From the NCBI GenBank assembly GCA_025345505.1, contig JANVCC010000027.1, positions 1,115,679-1,179,678 of the forward strand: a stretch of 64,000 nt of DNA, written 5' to 3'. Below the pieces are notes generated by a model, which was given only the letters and a program-made list of their open reading frames with translations, did not search any database and was not told the DNA's origin. A program made the position numbers and the translations under genes. This document shows, in pieces, positions 25,101-35,125 of this stretch (position 1 is its first letter; every line of letters begins with the position of its first letter). Source of the stretch: Todiramphus chloris collaris. Its lineage: Eukaryota; Chordata; Aves; Coraciiformes; Alcedinidae.

Positions 25101-26414
25101 TAATTAATAATCAAATGTTATGTGATAAATGGCAAAAAATTATTGAGTCAAACTATTTTGTTTATATATTTAGCAAATGATCTGAAAAATAGGACCTGTC
25201 ATTTGTATTGCTATGACCCAAAGTAAAACATCCAAGGAGAGCTTTGAATACTTCAAATGGGGAAGAGTTAGGAAATTTCTTCCATTCCAGCTCCAATATA
25301 AAGAAAACTCTCCCAGCCCTGTAGAGTTTTTTTCCTGAAAAGCGGATTTTCTAATGTGCTTAGGGCAGCCATAGTAAGAAAAAGGTAATGAAATAAATAG
25401 GTAGGGAGCCTTATCTCAGTGAAGAGCCCTCCAGGTCACTCTCCCCACGCCTGGCCAACAGGTCCCCGCGGCGAGCGAGGGAGCACAGCCTCGCTGAGGG
25501 GATGCGGGAGCCTGGGCAGGGAGCTGCCTTGCACAACTGGGAGGAAGAACTACAGACAAAAAGCCTGGGGAAAAGTCTTCCATTACTGCCTTTCATGTAC
25601 AAGTTTACAGGCCGGTGCTTCCCACTAAAGAGCGGAAGCAATTCCGGCTTTCCCTTCTTTGATGGTGATTTCTTGAAGCAAGATGTGACTGACAAATGAA
25701 AGTGTTCCTTAGATCACATGGGGGTCCTCTTAGTACCACCACTGCCCCGGAACTTTCCAACCTTTAACAGTATACAACGTAAGCCAACAGACGATACTGT
25801 GATATCTTCCCATGAGAAAAAATTACAACTGGCTTTTACTTGACAACATCAGCTTCTAAGAGGTGTCCACGTTTTGCCCTTCTAAAGAAGAAATTGTGCT
25901 GGAAGACACCCTGTAGAAATTTGGGGACCGAGAAATGTTCTGCTCAGAACTCCATCATGCAAGGTGACACCATGTGGGTCTTAAACCTAAGCTTGGGGGG
26001 TCTCTCGATTGGAACCCCAGCATAGAGCATCTCCCAGTTGGAGAGCTGGCTCTCAGGCGAGAAGTAAAGCCGCCCTTTTTCATTCCATCTGTTTCTACTC
26101 TCCCTTGTGTTCACACTCACTGGTGAGTAGCCTCAAAGCAGTCATACCCAAGGGATGCCCTAAGCATTCCTCACTGGGAATAACATTTTGTGCTGATTTA
26201 CAGCTCTCACACTGCTAACTGCCCGATGGGCGCCGAGTGGAAACTGGTATTTAGAATTGCTTTTGGACAACATCTAAGTTCCCAATTCCCTCTGCCCAAG
26301 TGAGGTGGATGTGCTTTTTGTGTGGCACAGCGCTACAGACGAGCAAAGCTAATTTTTATGGCCACGCCACTCACTTACCAACAGTCATGTGCAACACCCA
26401 TGTCATATGGCAAC
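22141..26414. other. Unique non-coding DNA, no gene seen
   Basis: No exon, RNA gene or repeat recognised. Frames at 22458-22781, 23305-23622 and 24226-24552 (105-108 codons) have no known domain, and other frames overlap each of them on the opposite strand. A T-run lies at 24067-24074. The part near 25000-25160 is AT-rich. Confidence 0.5.
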
Positions 26415-26660
26415 ATCACAGAATCACAGAATGTTCGGAGTTGGAAGGGACCTCCAAAGATCATCGAGTCCAACCCCTCTGCCAAAGCAGGACAGAACTA
26501 GAGCAGATCACGCAGAAATGCATCCAGACAAGTCGTGAAAGTCTCCAGAGAATGAACAACTTCTCTTGGGGGTCTGTGCCAATGCTCTACAACTCTTACA
26601 GTCAAGAAGTTCTTCCTCATGTTGAGGTGGAACTTCCTGTAGTCGAGCTTGAATTCATGA
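26415..26660 (-). mobile_element. CR1 LINE fragment, 5'-truncated, 3' end intact
   Basis: The start holds two copies of TCACAGAA (26416-26431), the reverse complement of the 8-bp repeat that ends CR1 elements, followed by the conserved GTTGGAAGGGACCTCCAAAG stretch and CATCGAGTCCAACCCC. The body continues as the CR1 3' UTR and the end of ORF2 (the GTCAAGAAGTTCTTCCTCAT region) until similarity fades near 26660. About 250 bp, 5'-truncated as most copies are. It overlaps a plus-strand frame (26300-26698) that is only antisense CR1. The family is certain; the subfamily was not determined. Confidence 0.92.
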
Positions 26661-28421
26661 AGGACCTTGGAACAAGCGAAATAAGACCTACAATTTGAGT
26701 GCTGTTGGAAATCACCCTACAGAAGGTTTCCCCAGAGCAGCAGTGCAGCACTAATTGCCTCAGCTGTACAAGAGGAAATACAGTCTTGATTTAAGGCTCA
26801 GAATTATCTTATTCAGAAGATGCATGGGCCTGGAAACATATCTGTGTTCCTAACTGTAAGTATGTGAGTAATCCCATTAGAGAGATTTTGTGACTGGTTT
26901 TATGCTTGAAGTTAAAATCACAGTAAGTGTTTAGAGGATCTGTGCCTAAGGCAGGCGTCAATATTGAAAGAAAAAAACTGGTTAATACACATCAGTTTTG
27001 TTTGTTTGGTTGGTTTTTTCCAAGAACGATACTATTTTCTAGCTTATCTTTTCTTGGAAATTGTAGGAACTGGAAATTCAATTCTGTTTTTAATAAATAA
27101 GTAATTACTTTTCTGATGTTTTATACTTTTTCTGGGAAATTGCTAGAACTGGGAATTACTCCTCATGCATTTTAGGTCTTTTTTTTTCACAGAGGCCTGA
27201 CAAGGAGGAATAAATGCTGTAAAAAAGGGGTTTTTTTCTGGCCACTGCATTTAAAGATCTAATTTTAGTAGCAGACTTTGCCTCTTTGTTATCCATTTAC
27301 AGACATCTAACTCATACTTAAATATATCTATAGCAAACCCTTTAAATGCATCAATTACAGAGATTCCTGAAATAAAAGCTACCTTTGTAAGAGCTCCAGG
27401 TTTTTTGAATGCATTGCTTCTGTTCAAGCCACTAGCAATAAATACAATATTTATATAAAAATGTTACATAGGACATTAATACTACAGGGCTAGTAAAAAG
27501 CACTTGACATAATTTACGGCCAACAAACAGCACTTTGGGCATTTTCTTTGGCAATCTTTAATAAACCATGAACTCCAGGATGGCTGCAAGTCCTCACAAT
27601 ACCCCACAGTGTTGTGGCTCACCCGCAAGAGAATAAGAAGGTGTCCTCATTCCATGTCTGCTGGGCTGAACATTTTACCCCAGATGAGAGAGGAACAGTT
27701 TAAGGAAACAACCTTCAGCTTATAGCTGTTCAGCAGTGCAGTCCAGGGCTTGTGGGTGTGGACCATTGGTACTGACCCTCAGGGCTGCTGCCTGGTATAG
27801 GATTAGTGTGGAATCAACAATCAGCAGCTTGCCTGTGACTGCATCAGGGCGTTCTCCAGATTTTAAGACAAACAGGTCTATAATTTGAGGCTAAGATCAT
27901 AACCAAGATTAACACGTCACTTCAAAGGAGGTAGCGTGGCTACGTGAAGTCAAGAAAGATCACAGACTAATCTCATGTAGCCTCTGTAGATAGCTGAGGC
28001 ACTAGACACAGCTTCTCTGCTGACATTTTCTCTCCGTACTTAAAATTCGGGTACTGTTCAGCACAAGAAATGCCAGTGTCTTCACAGCACCTGACTCCTA
28101 CCCTGCGCAGGATTCGCAGACGAGGTAATTACATTTTACTAGGTGCACAGTGTGGTGGTGGTGCCTGCTGAAAACAGCATGTGATACTAAAAATAGATCA
28201 GTCTCAGAGAGGAGCTGCAGGATGTTTCCTAAAGCCCAGAGCAAAAAGTATCTACGTGTGAAGTCGTTTGGAAGATTTTCTTTGTGCAGATCTTTGAACA
28301 GAGATAATCACAGTGTGGCAGGTGTAAAGGGAGCCCAGTAACTTAGGTAACTCATACTTTCAACAACCCTAGGAAAAGAAGCAACAAGCCTATTGTAAGC
28401 AAATGCCAAGAGAAGCTGCAC
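26661..28421. other. AT-rich non-coding DNA, no gene seen
   Basis: No further repeat or exon recognised. Short T/A tracts lie near 27000 and 27180. No open frame longer than about 60 codons starts between 26700 and 28150. Confidence 0.55.
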
Positions 28422-28444
28422 ATTTGCATCTTTATCATGCAAAT
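28422..28444. promoter_or_regulatory. Inverted pair of perfect octamer motifs
   Basis: ATTTGCAT (28422-28429) and ATGCAAAT (28437-28444) are exact reverse complements separated by CTTTATC, which contains a GATA-type core on the minus strand (GATAAAG). Both arms are perfect POU-domain (Oct) octamers. The palindrome could bind a POU pair or form an 8-bp hairpin. A cis-regulatory role is inferred from the motifs. Confidence 0.45.
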
Positions 28445-30555
28445 CCATGACCTTCCTGGGTCCTAGTCCTAAGCAATCAAATGCTCATTGCAAACAAAAA
28501 TTTCTCTCACCTCTGCATAAAATGAATCCGGCCTCTAGAACAAAATGATAAAGGAGAACAATGTGATCAGATGTCCCAGAGTGACTACGTTAGGAGGTAC
28601 CATCTGCACATCAGTGATGCTTGTGGCTTGGGAAGTTCCTGCTCTGTTTGTTTCTGGAGGCTGGAGGAGAGCATCACCAAAGCGTGCCTGCCCCGCTCAC
28701 TCTTGGCAAGCTTATCGACCGCTGTCAGAAAAAAAAATGGGCTAGAGAGACTGTTGGTCTGGTTCATTACAGCTACGCTAATGTCCTTATTACAAAAAAA
28801 CCAGTTGATCTGAGTGTGATTTTTAGAGGCACCAGCAATCAAACCCCTGTCTGAAGGCCACGGTAATTGTGGAGGTTCAAATCTTCCAAAAAATCAGACT
28901 TCAAGCATTTTATTTATTGAGACTAACGACCAATTTTGCAATTAACAACTGGTCTGAATATTGCCATTTTAAATGGCACAGCATTCTCCTGGCACCGTGC
29001 TCCTTTCCAGGAAAGCCTTAGGAACACCCTGTAATTTGTGTTCCTGGGAAAGCTGAGAAAACACAGGCTCGAGCAGCACTGCCAGCTCATGTGATTTTAT
29101 CATAAACCTGACAATATCTTGTTTTTCCTTTAAGGTCAAAGATCCTGGCTTTATGATGAGAATCCCAGCTAATACGTGTGAAAAAGGTAAGCTTCTGGTA
29201 CTTATGGCTGCAGAGAAAACCTGCAAATCTGAATTTTAGACTCCGTAATCAAAAGACAACAACCTCTGCAATCTTTATGTTAAGAGAAACAAGAAGAAGA
29301 AAGGACTCTAAGCCAGCCTTGAGCTTTTTGGGAACCTGACTCAGACTTTAAACACTTTGATTTGGCATTAATGCTTAACTTCAGCTTTGCAAAACAGGCT
29401 TCATCTTAATGTCTAAGCCTTCATATTTTCCATAGGAAATTGGCAGGCTTACACATTTTTGTAAAGGCTGTAGATTTATGACTGGTCAATACGAGTTTGT
29501 GATGGCCATAAACACAAGTCCTTTCAATCACAAAAAATGCCTTTTTCTCACACTGTTTCTGGATCGTGAGCCACTTGTTGGATTTCCACATCTGCAGCAA
29601 AGGAGGCAAATACTTGTACTTAGAGCACGTTCTGACTGAAAGCACGCTGCAGGTGGTGGGCCTTTATCAGTGCTGCTGGATTTTGGTATCAGCACTGTGC
29701 TGAGAGGTCTCAGGCTGGGTTCAGAGCAACGTGCATCTTCAGCTTCTCTGACTGGCCCCTAAGAGCAAACGGTTAGTTTCTTCCGGATCTAAACATAAAC
29801 TGTGTTTGATTCTCGCTGCTGGCAGAAATGAGAAAAAGAGATTTACCAAGGAGAGCAGTGAGATTTAAACCTGGCTGGTTTGGGAGCTTTGGCAGGTGTA
29901 AAGAGATGACAAGTGCTGTGGTACCTGTCAGATACCCGCAGTGTGAGTTCAGAGCACAATTGTTTGGGCTGCAGCTATTAGACAGCTTATCGGATCCCGT
30001 TGTGAGGCTCTGCAAAGGGTTTCTCCTGCCTCCCTGTCAGCAGAGCTGCTGCAGAAGCTTGCTTTTCCAGTAGCTCCCCAGGTACGCCCTGATTTCCTCT
30101 GGCTGTCTGTGATGTTTGGGATTCACATGGCTGGGAGAGAAAGAGAGAAAGTTTCTGTGCTGCTCCTTACTCTCTGGAGATAGGAAATAAGTATAACCAA
30201 GCACTTTTTTCTCTGACATTTGCTTAAGGCTACAGCAGAAGGGATGACACAAAGGCAGTCCCCTGAGGACAGGAGGGGAGCGTGGAGCCTGGTGACCCTC
30301 AGGTACCTCATCTACCAGAAGAGTTGTCTCTGGTAAAGACTCTGCATGTTACTACCTCTGTCTGCTGGAAGGAGATGACTTCACAAGGTGAGCTGGTCGT
30401 CAAGAGAGGTCAACCAGCTACATCCAGACCCTTGGCAAACAACAGACAGAACAAGGAAAACGGAGGACTGAAAATAAGCCTGAGGGTTGCTTTGTTTCAT
30501 AGTTTGCTCTGTGGCCAGTTACCCATGCTTGGTGCTTCTCTTGGAGACTGAGGAG
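28445..30555. other. Unique non-coding DNA, no gene seen
   Basis: No exon or repeat recognised. The minus-strand frame at 28969-29226 (85 codons) is comparatively protein-like in composition, with a charged helix-like middle, but has no family I know and no visible splice context. Confidence 0.5.
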
Positions 30556-30600
30556 CTTATTGGTACATAAGAGTGTACTTATTGGTACATAAAGAGTGCG
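30556..30600 (+). repeat. Two-copy tandem duplication, 22-23 bp unit
   Basis: CTTATTGGTACATAAGAGTG at 30556-30575 (unit to 30577) recurs at 30578-30600 with a single inserted A. A recent slippage or unequal-exchange product; no function is suggested. Confidence 0.8.
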
Positions 30601-30933
30601 TGTCACCTAAGACACATGACACCCCACGTTATCCCCAGCAAAAAATTAGTATCTCATTTAATATTTTTGGGGTTTTTTTTCAGGGAGCAAAGGAATACTC
30701 TGTCCTAAACTGTCCTGTTTTAGGGAGACTGTAAGGCAAGAGAGTGCAGTCTGCACAAATAGTTTTGGTGTTCTGTCACCAAAAATTTGAGGGTGTGGAG
30801 GAGAAGGAAAAGGGTGGAGGGACCTCTTTATCCCTGAGCACTCCTGGATATCAGTGGTTCCTGACAAAGCCTAAATGGAGCTCAGTAGGGAAGAACACAA
30901 TTAAGCCTCTGTAAATAGATATTTTCAATGTAA
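30601..30933. other. Unique non-coding DNA, no gene seen
   Basis: No feature beyond short T-rich tracts at 30663-30680. Confidence 0.5.
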
Positions 30934-30952
30934 TTTTTTTTTTTTTTTTTTT
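30934..30952 (+). repeat. Poly-T tract (T19)
   Basis: An uninterrupted run of 19 T. It could be the reverse-strand poly-A of a retroposed sequence, but no body or target-site duplication is recognisable. Confidence 0.9.
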
Positions 30953-31675
30953 AAACCTAGTAACTTCACAGCACCCTGCTCTCTGAGATGTGTAATACAC
31001 AGTAACCAAAAGGTTGTATCTTTACCTGCACCCTAAGCAGCTAGGACTGAAATGGAGCGGGTCTGAAAAGAAAGATTATATAATAAAATCATAGGCAAAT
31101 ACCATTTCCAGCACCGTGCGGCACTTACATGCATTCAAGAACCTCTAATTTACCAGATGCAGCTGTTAGGGGCAAAGCAGGGATCTGCTCGGTCCTTATC
31201 CATTGGAAGTTAACAAGGTCCCGCTATCACTTTGTGACTAAACCTCTGTGGGGCTTATCGGTCTTTGGGCCGAGGGGAGAACTCGCCCAGCCCCACGTGC
31301 AGCTCTGCCAAAGCCCTGTGATGAGCCCACTGCTATCAACCCATTAACAAGGTAATTCTAGAAGCCCGGGCTTGTTTCCGTAGCTACATAACATTACACA
31401 AACATTTTGGTTGCAATTTTGCGGCAATGGTTTCACAGTTATTTGATTAAAAGGCAGTGCCCTGCTGCTTGGAGCCTGGGAGTGGCTGATACCAGGGAAA
31501 GCTCTTTAGGAGTGCTACAATTTAAAATTACAGCTTACCCTGTTTGAAGGGATATTTTTAGTCTATTTATTCAGTGTATAAATATAGTCCTATACATCAC
31601 TGGTTTAATGTCTCTCTCGAGCTGGTCAGAAGGACACTTCACCCAGCACCAGACAAAGGTCAACAAATGGGTATG
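30953..31675. other. Unique non-coding DNA, no gene seen
   Basis: No exon or repeat recognised. Confidence 0.5.
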
Positions 31676-31717
31676 TTTCTTTTTTTTTTCCCCTTCCTTC
31701 CTTTTTTTTTTTTTTTT
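31676..31717 (+). repeat. Polypyrimidine tract, T-runs around CCTTCC repeats
   Basis: Forty-two bases of T and C with only one or two interruptions: a T-run, CCCCTTCCTTCC, then a run of about 16 T followed by AG. The arrangement mimics a 3' splice site (pyrimidine tract followed by AG at 31718-31719), but the sequence downstream has no recognisable exon. Confidence 0.85.
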
Positions 31718-31840
31718 AGTGAAGCAGCATTAAGTGCTTTAGAAAGCAAAGTATCTTGTCAGCAAAGGCTGCATGTCTAACCCCTTTACTGCAGTGACCT
31801 ACTTATAGGGAATACTCCTATTGAAAAAGGCTTTTTCCAA

Positions 31841-31876
31841 GATCTAGCATTTGAAAAAGATCTAGCATTCACAAAA
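31841..31876 (+). repeat. Two-copy tandem duplication, 18-bp unit
   Basis: GATCTAGCATTTGAAAAA (31841-31858) is followed directly by GATCTAGCATTCACAAAA (31859-31876). The two copies differ at a few bases near the end. Confidence 0.75.
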
Positions 31877-33287
31877 CCGTATCTAAAATTAGGTGGAAAG
31901 TGTTTAAGGGATCCCTGAGCAAAGATATTCGACAGAATAAAAGGCGAGAGAAGGGAAATGGTGATGAATCACCCTGCAGTCGGGAGGAGTGATGTAGTGC
32001 ATATTTCTATGAATGGCCATTCTCTGGCGTTACTATCAACAGCTCCAGAGTCAGTTATTCCTGATTATTTGTTTGGGTGTCAGGGGGATGTTTGTGTCTG
32101 CAACCCCCTAGAAACTGAAGTTTTCTGTAGATACAAAAGGCACAGCAGTGACAGTGGGGTGGTCATGTCTCTGCTCAGCTGCTGCCCTGGCCCTTGACCT
32201 AAAGGGACCCTCCCTACCACATGACAACCCCACAGCACTTCTTTGGTCCCTGTGTTAATGTAGCTCTGGGCTTTTCTTGAGCTGATTTTGCTCCTTGTGC
32301 TGAACTGTATCGAATTCTTCAAGGAGCAGTAGGGTTGAGTTGACTTCAGGTTTGATGTGTGCTGGGGGAACGGGGAAAAAGTAGAATTTCTTCTAATAAA
32401 TGGCCTCTCCTAAAACTGTCGCTCTTCTAGTTGGAGCCTACCTCAGTCTCCCTGTAACTAACAGAGCTGAGCAAGGAGAAAGGACAACAAAGATTAAGTG
32501 GGCTCTGCAGGTCACATCTCAGTGGAGTTCCCACAAGAGAAAAAGAAACAAAACAGAAAACAGTAGAACCGCTTCTGGGTGGTGTTTCTCAGCATCTCAG
32601 CACAAAAACCTATCATCTTTCCTATCGTGGACTGCGGATTGAAATGTGTGCCCGGGGGCAAATGTGTGTAATGTCCCTTTGCTGAGGTAGAGGTGACAAT
32701 TATGGGTTAGAAGAGCTTGGCTGTCCAGAATCAGAGGAAAAAAGGTGAGATTTCTGCATACACAGGAAAAGACTTGTGACCAGGAGGTAGAGCACAGGCA
32801 CACAGATGCGCACCATGGGACCACCCCGAGGAACTCAGGCTGTTTCTAAGGACAGAAGATTTATCAAAGTTCACAAGAGCTATTCAGGCACAACCTCTTC
32901 AGGACATTATTTTAAAATTTGATTTTGGAGATGATTTTTTTTTTTAATAGCTTACAAGAAATAAGCAATTGGGCTGAGATGGAGCCAGGTTTCAGTGAGG
33001 AAAATGGTTCTGAATTTTTTCTATTTATTTATTTATTTTCTGTTTTGACTATATATTGACAAAATTCTCCCCAAAAATCACGCACCGAAGAAGCAGGAGA
33101 GACTCTGCAAGACATTTCAGTCCTGTTCTCCTTTCACTATAAGTCTGGGCGTGTGTCATGATATTCATATATCCCAGTTCTTCACTTAAAGCATCTGGTC
33201 AATCTGTTTCATCTACGCAGTCTGAAGCTATATCCTTAACATTTAAGGTATCACCCAGATGCTGTTGTGACCGAATAGTGAAATTAC
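31877..33287. other. Unique non-coding DNA, no gene seen
   Basis: No exon or repeat recognised, apart from a short (ATTT)n run at 33022-33039. Confidence 0.5.
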
Positions 33288-33371
33288 AAAAAAAAAAAAA
33301 CAAATAATCCAATTAGTTTAATCCTTACTTCACTGCCTCACCCTTCTTTTACTCTTTTTTTTTTTTTTTTT
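33288..33371. repeat. A13 tract and T17 tract
   Basis: A run of 13 A at 33288-33300 and a run of 17 T at 33355-33371 lie 54 bp apart in opposite sense. They could in principle pair as a weak A:T hairpin. No retroelement body lies between them. Confidence 0.8.
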
Positions 33372-34416
33372 ACTCTCTCCATTTCAGAAAATGGGAGATT
33401 TCTACTTTCGCAGGACTATTAAAATGCAAGGGACAATCTAGAGAAATATTCCTCTCTGCAGGCTGCAGCACAGAGGCTGTCGATAGCCAGCTCTGCACTC
33501 GCCTGGTGTGTGGAATACATATCGACGTCAAGGGGAGTCCCTCCCGCAGAACAAAGGTGGAATGCGCAAGCAGGGACGGTGCGGGGCACCGCCGGGAAAA
33601 AGGGGCTGCTCCTGCTCGGCGGATGAAGAATAAACACAGTCTCCACTGCAGACAGAAGAATGGTGTGATGTAAGTGGTTTTCCTGTTAGTTTTTATCACA
33701 CCCTGAAACAACCCTTGAAAAACCCCCAAAATGCACAGTACCTACAATAAAAAAATAGCGGGGAAGTTGCTTCACGCTCCAGTGAGGTCCATGGGAGCCC
33801 CCAGAGCAGGCCGCTCATTTCTGCGCTGCCCATCTGGTCTTGTGTGGCCCGAGGACTCGGAACAGAGGTCAGGGTGTCTGCAGGCTGGCAGAACACCCCT
33901 GCACTGCGGTCCCCTCTGCGCGCAGCCGGTGTGGTGGCTTCAGCTCACAGACAGCCCTTGGCCAGTTCTGCTCGTGGAAGCTGGGTGGGTTCTACTGTGT
34001 CCTTGGCCACCAGCTGTCCTTTCTCATGTCTTTGGGAATTATTATGGGCTTTATATGAAATACAGACTTCACCATGGACTTTTACAAATCTGTATGAAGC
34101 GTGTATCATAGTAAGAGAAGTAAAACTTGTTCAGCCTTTTCCCTGAGTGCCGTTATATTTTTTTTTAATTGCTTCCAGCTTAAACACAGATTATGCACGA
34201 TTATTTTTATACAATTTGAAGCCTTGGGACTACATACAGTAGCCTGCATCCTACTCCCCCGTGAAAAATGCCATTTCTCATTTACAGGGCAGAAATACAA
34301 TAGACGGAGGACAACATGATCACTGCCTAACATTTCACCTACCCCACAGCAAGGTCTGCACCTGGAAAGTGTTTATTCTAGCTGGGAGACAGCTCCCCCC
34401 AAGATACTGTAGGATG
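33372..34416. other. Non-coding DNA with GC-rich patch, no gene supported
   Basis: The sequence from 33470 to 33960 is GC-richer and carries overlapping frames on both strands (33370-33729 minus, 119 codons; 33731-34111 plus, 126 codons). Neither shows a domain. Confidence 0.45.
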
Positions 34417-34423
34417 TGACTCA
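34417..34423. promoter_or_regulatory. AP-1 consensus site
   Basis: A perfect TGACTCA, next to the palindrome ATGATCAT and a second GACTAA part-site. A single 7-bp motif is weak evidence. Confidence 0.25.
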
Positions 34424-34777
34424 TGATCATGACTAAGAGAAAGTTACTTTACTCATAAATCTGCTCTGTCCCTAATCCATCTGTTATTCTTGTTCTTAGA
34501 AAAGGCAAAACAATTTGGCAGAATGTTTTTACGCAGATAAAATACATGGACATGATTGACTCTCCATTGCTGCTGGAAAAGCAAGCCTCTACAGCATGAG
34601 ACTAGACCAGAGGAATTCCTTTTTGGATAACACTTTTGCAGTTCCAGGTGAGCCATCTAGAGGCAAAAGCAAGATTTTCTTAAGACTACTCCACACTAGT
34701 AGTGTGTTGAACTCCTCTCAGATAAGTACCCAAAAACCTCACAGCATCATCTGCACCAAGAGCTGAGAGATTGCCAT

Positions 34778-34842
34778 CTGTTAAATTCATAAACCTCTTA
34801 TATGCTTTAATTTCCTGTATGCTCACGCTATGAATTTAACAG
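34778..34842. repeat. Perfect 14-bp inverted repeat with 37-nt loop
   Basis: CTGTTAAATTCATA (34778-34791) and TATGAATTTAACAG (34829-34842) are exact reverse complements. The 65-nt unit could fold as a hairpin, but the stem is AT-rich and the loop long, unlike a typical microRNA precursor. Terminal inverted repeats of a very short relic, a dimeric protein site or a chance palindrome are alternatives. Confidence 0.6.
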
Positions 34843-34995
34843 TTTCCTCTGCCTTTTAAAAACGATTTCCAAGAGTGGTTTGGATTGCTTTATGCTAATG
34901 GAGTATTGAGAAAAGCCTATATTAATTACGATAAATAACATACCAATTAAAGGAGGGAGTGTAGAGTTAAAGAAACTTGGAATGTCTTCCTGCTC

Positions 34996-35125
34996 TTGAC
35001 TCTGTGTGACACTGGGAAATTCTCTTAACCGGCTTTACCACCCATAAAGCACGGCTCATAATTTAACCACCTTTGTAAAGCACTTTATGATCTTTGGATG
35101 AAATACCAAAACACTACAATAAAGA
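34996..35125 (+). mobile_element. Decayed MIR/L3-tail-type SINE relic
   Basis: The stretch CTGTGTGACACTGGGAAATT and TCTCTTAACC (34999-35030) follows the remembered MIR core order (TGTGACCTTGGGCAAGT, CACTTAACC). TTTGTAAAGCACTTTATGAT then CTTTGGATGAAA (35072-35103) follows the 3' tail shared by L3-type LINEs and their SINEs in amniotes. The middle is badly eroded. The order and spacing of two matches make this likely, but the subfamily is unresolved. Confidence 0.5.

Noticed and set aside
26300..26698. 132-codon plus-strand frame
   Set aside because: Most of it is the antisense strand of a CR1 fragment.
33288..33371. A13 and T17 tracts as a transposon with inverted ends
   Set aside because: Homopolymers only; no target-site duplication or internal sequence of a known element.
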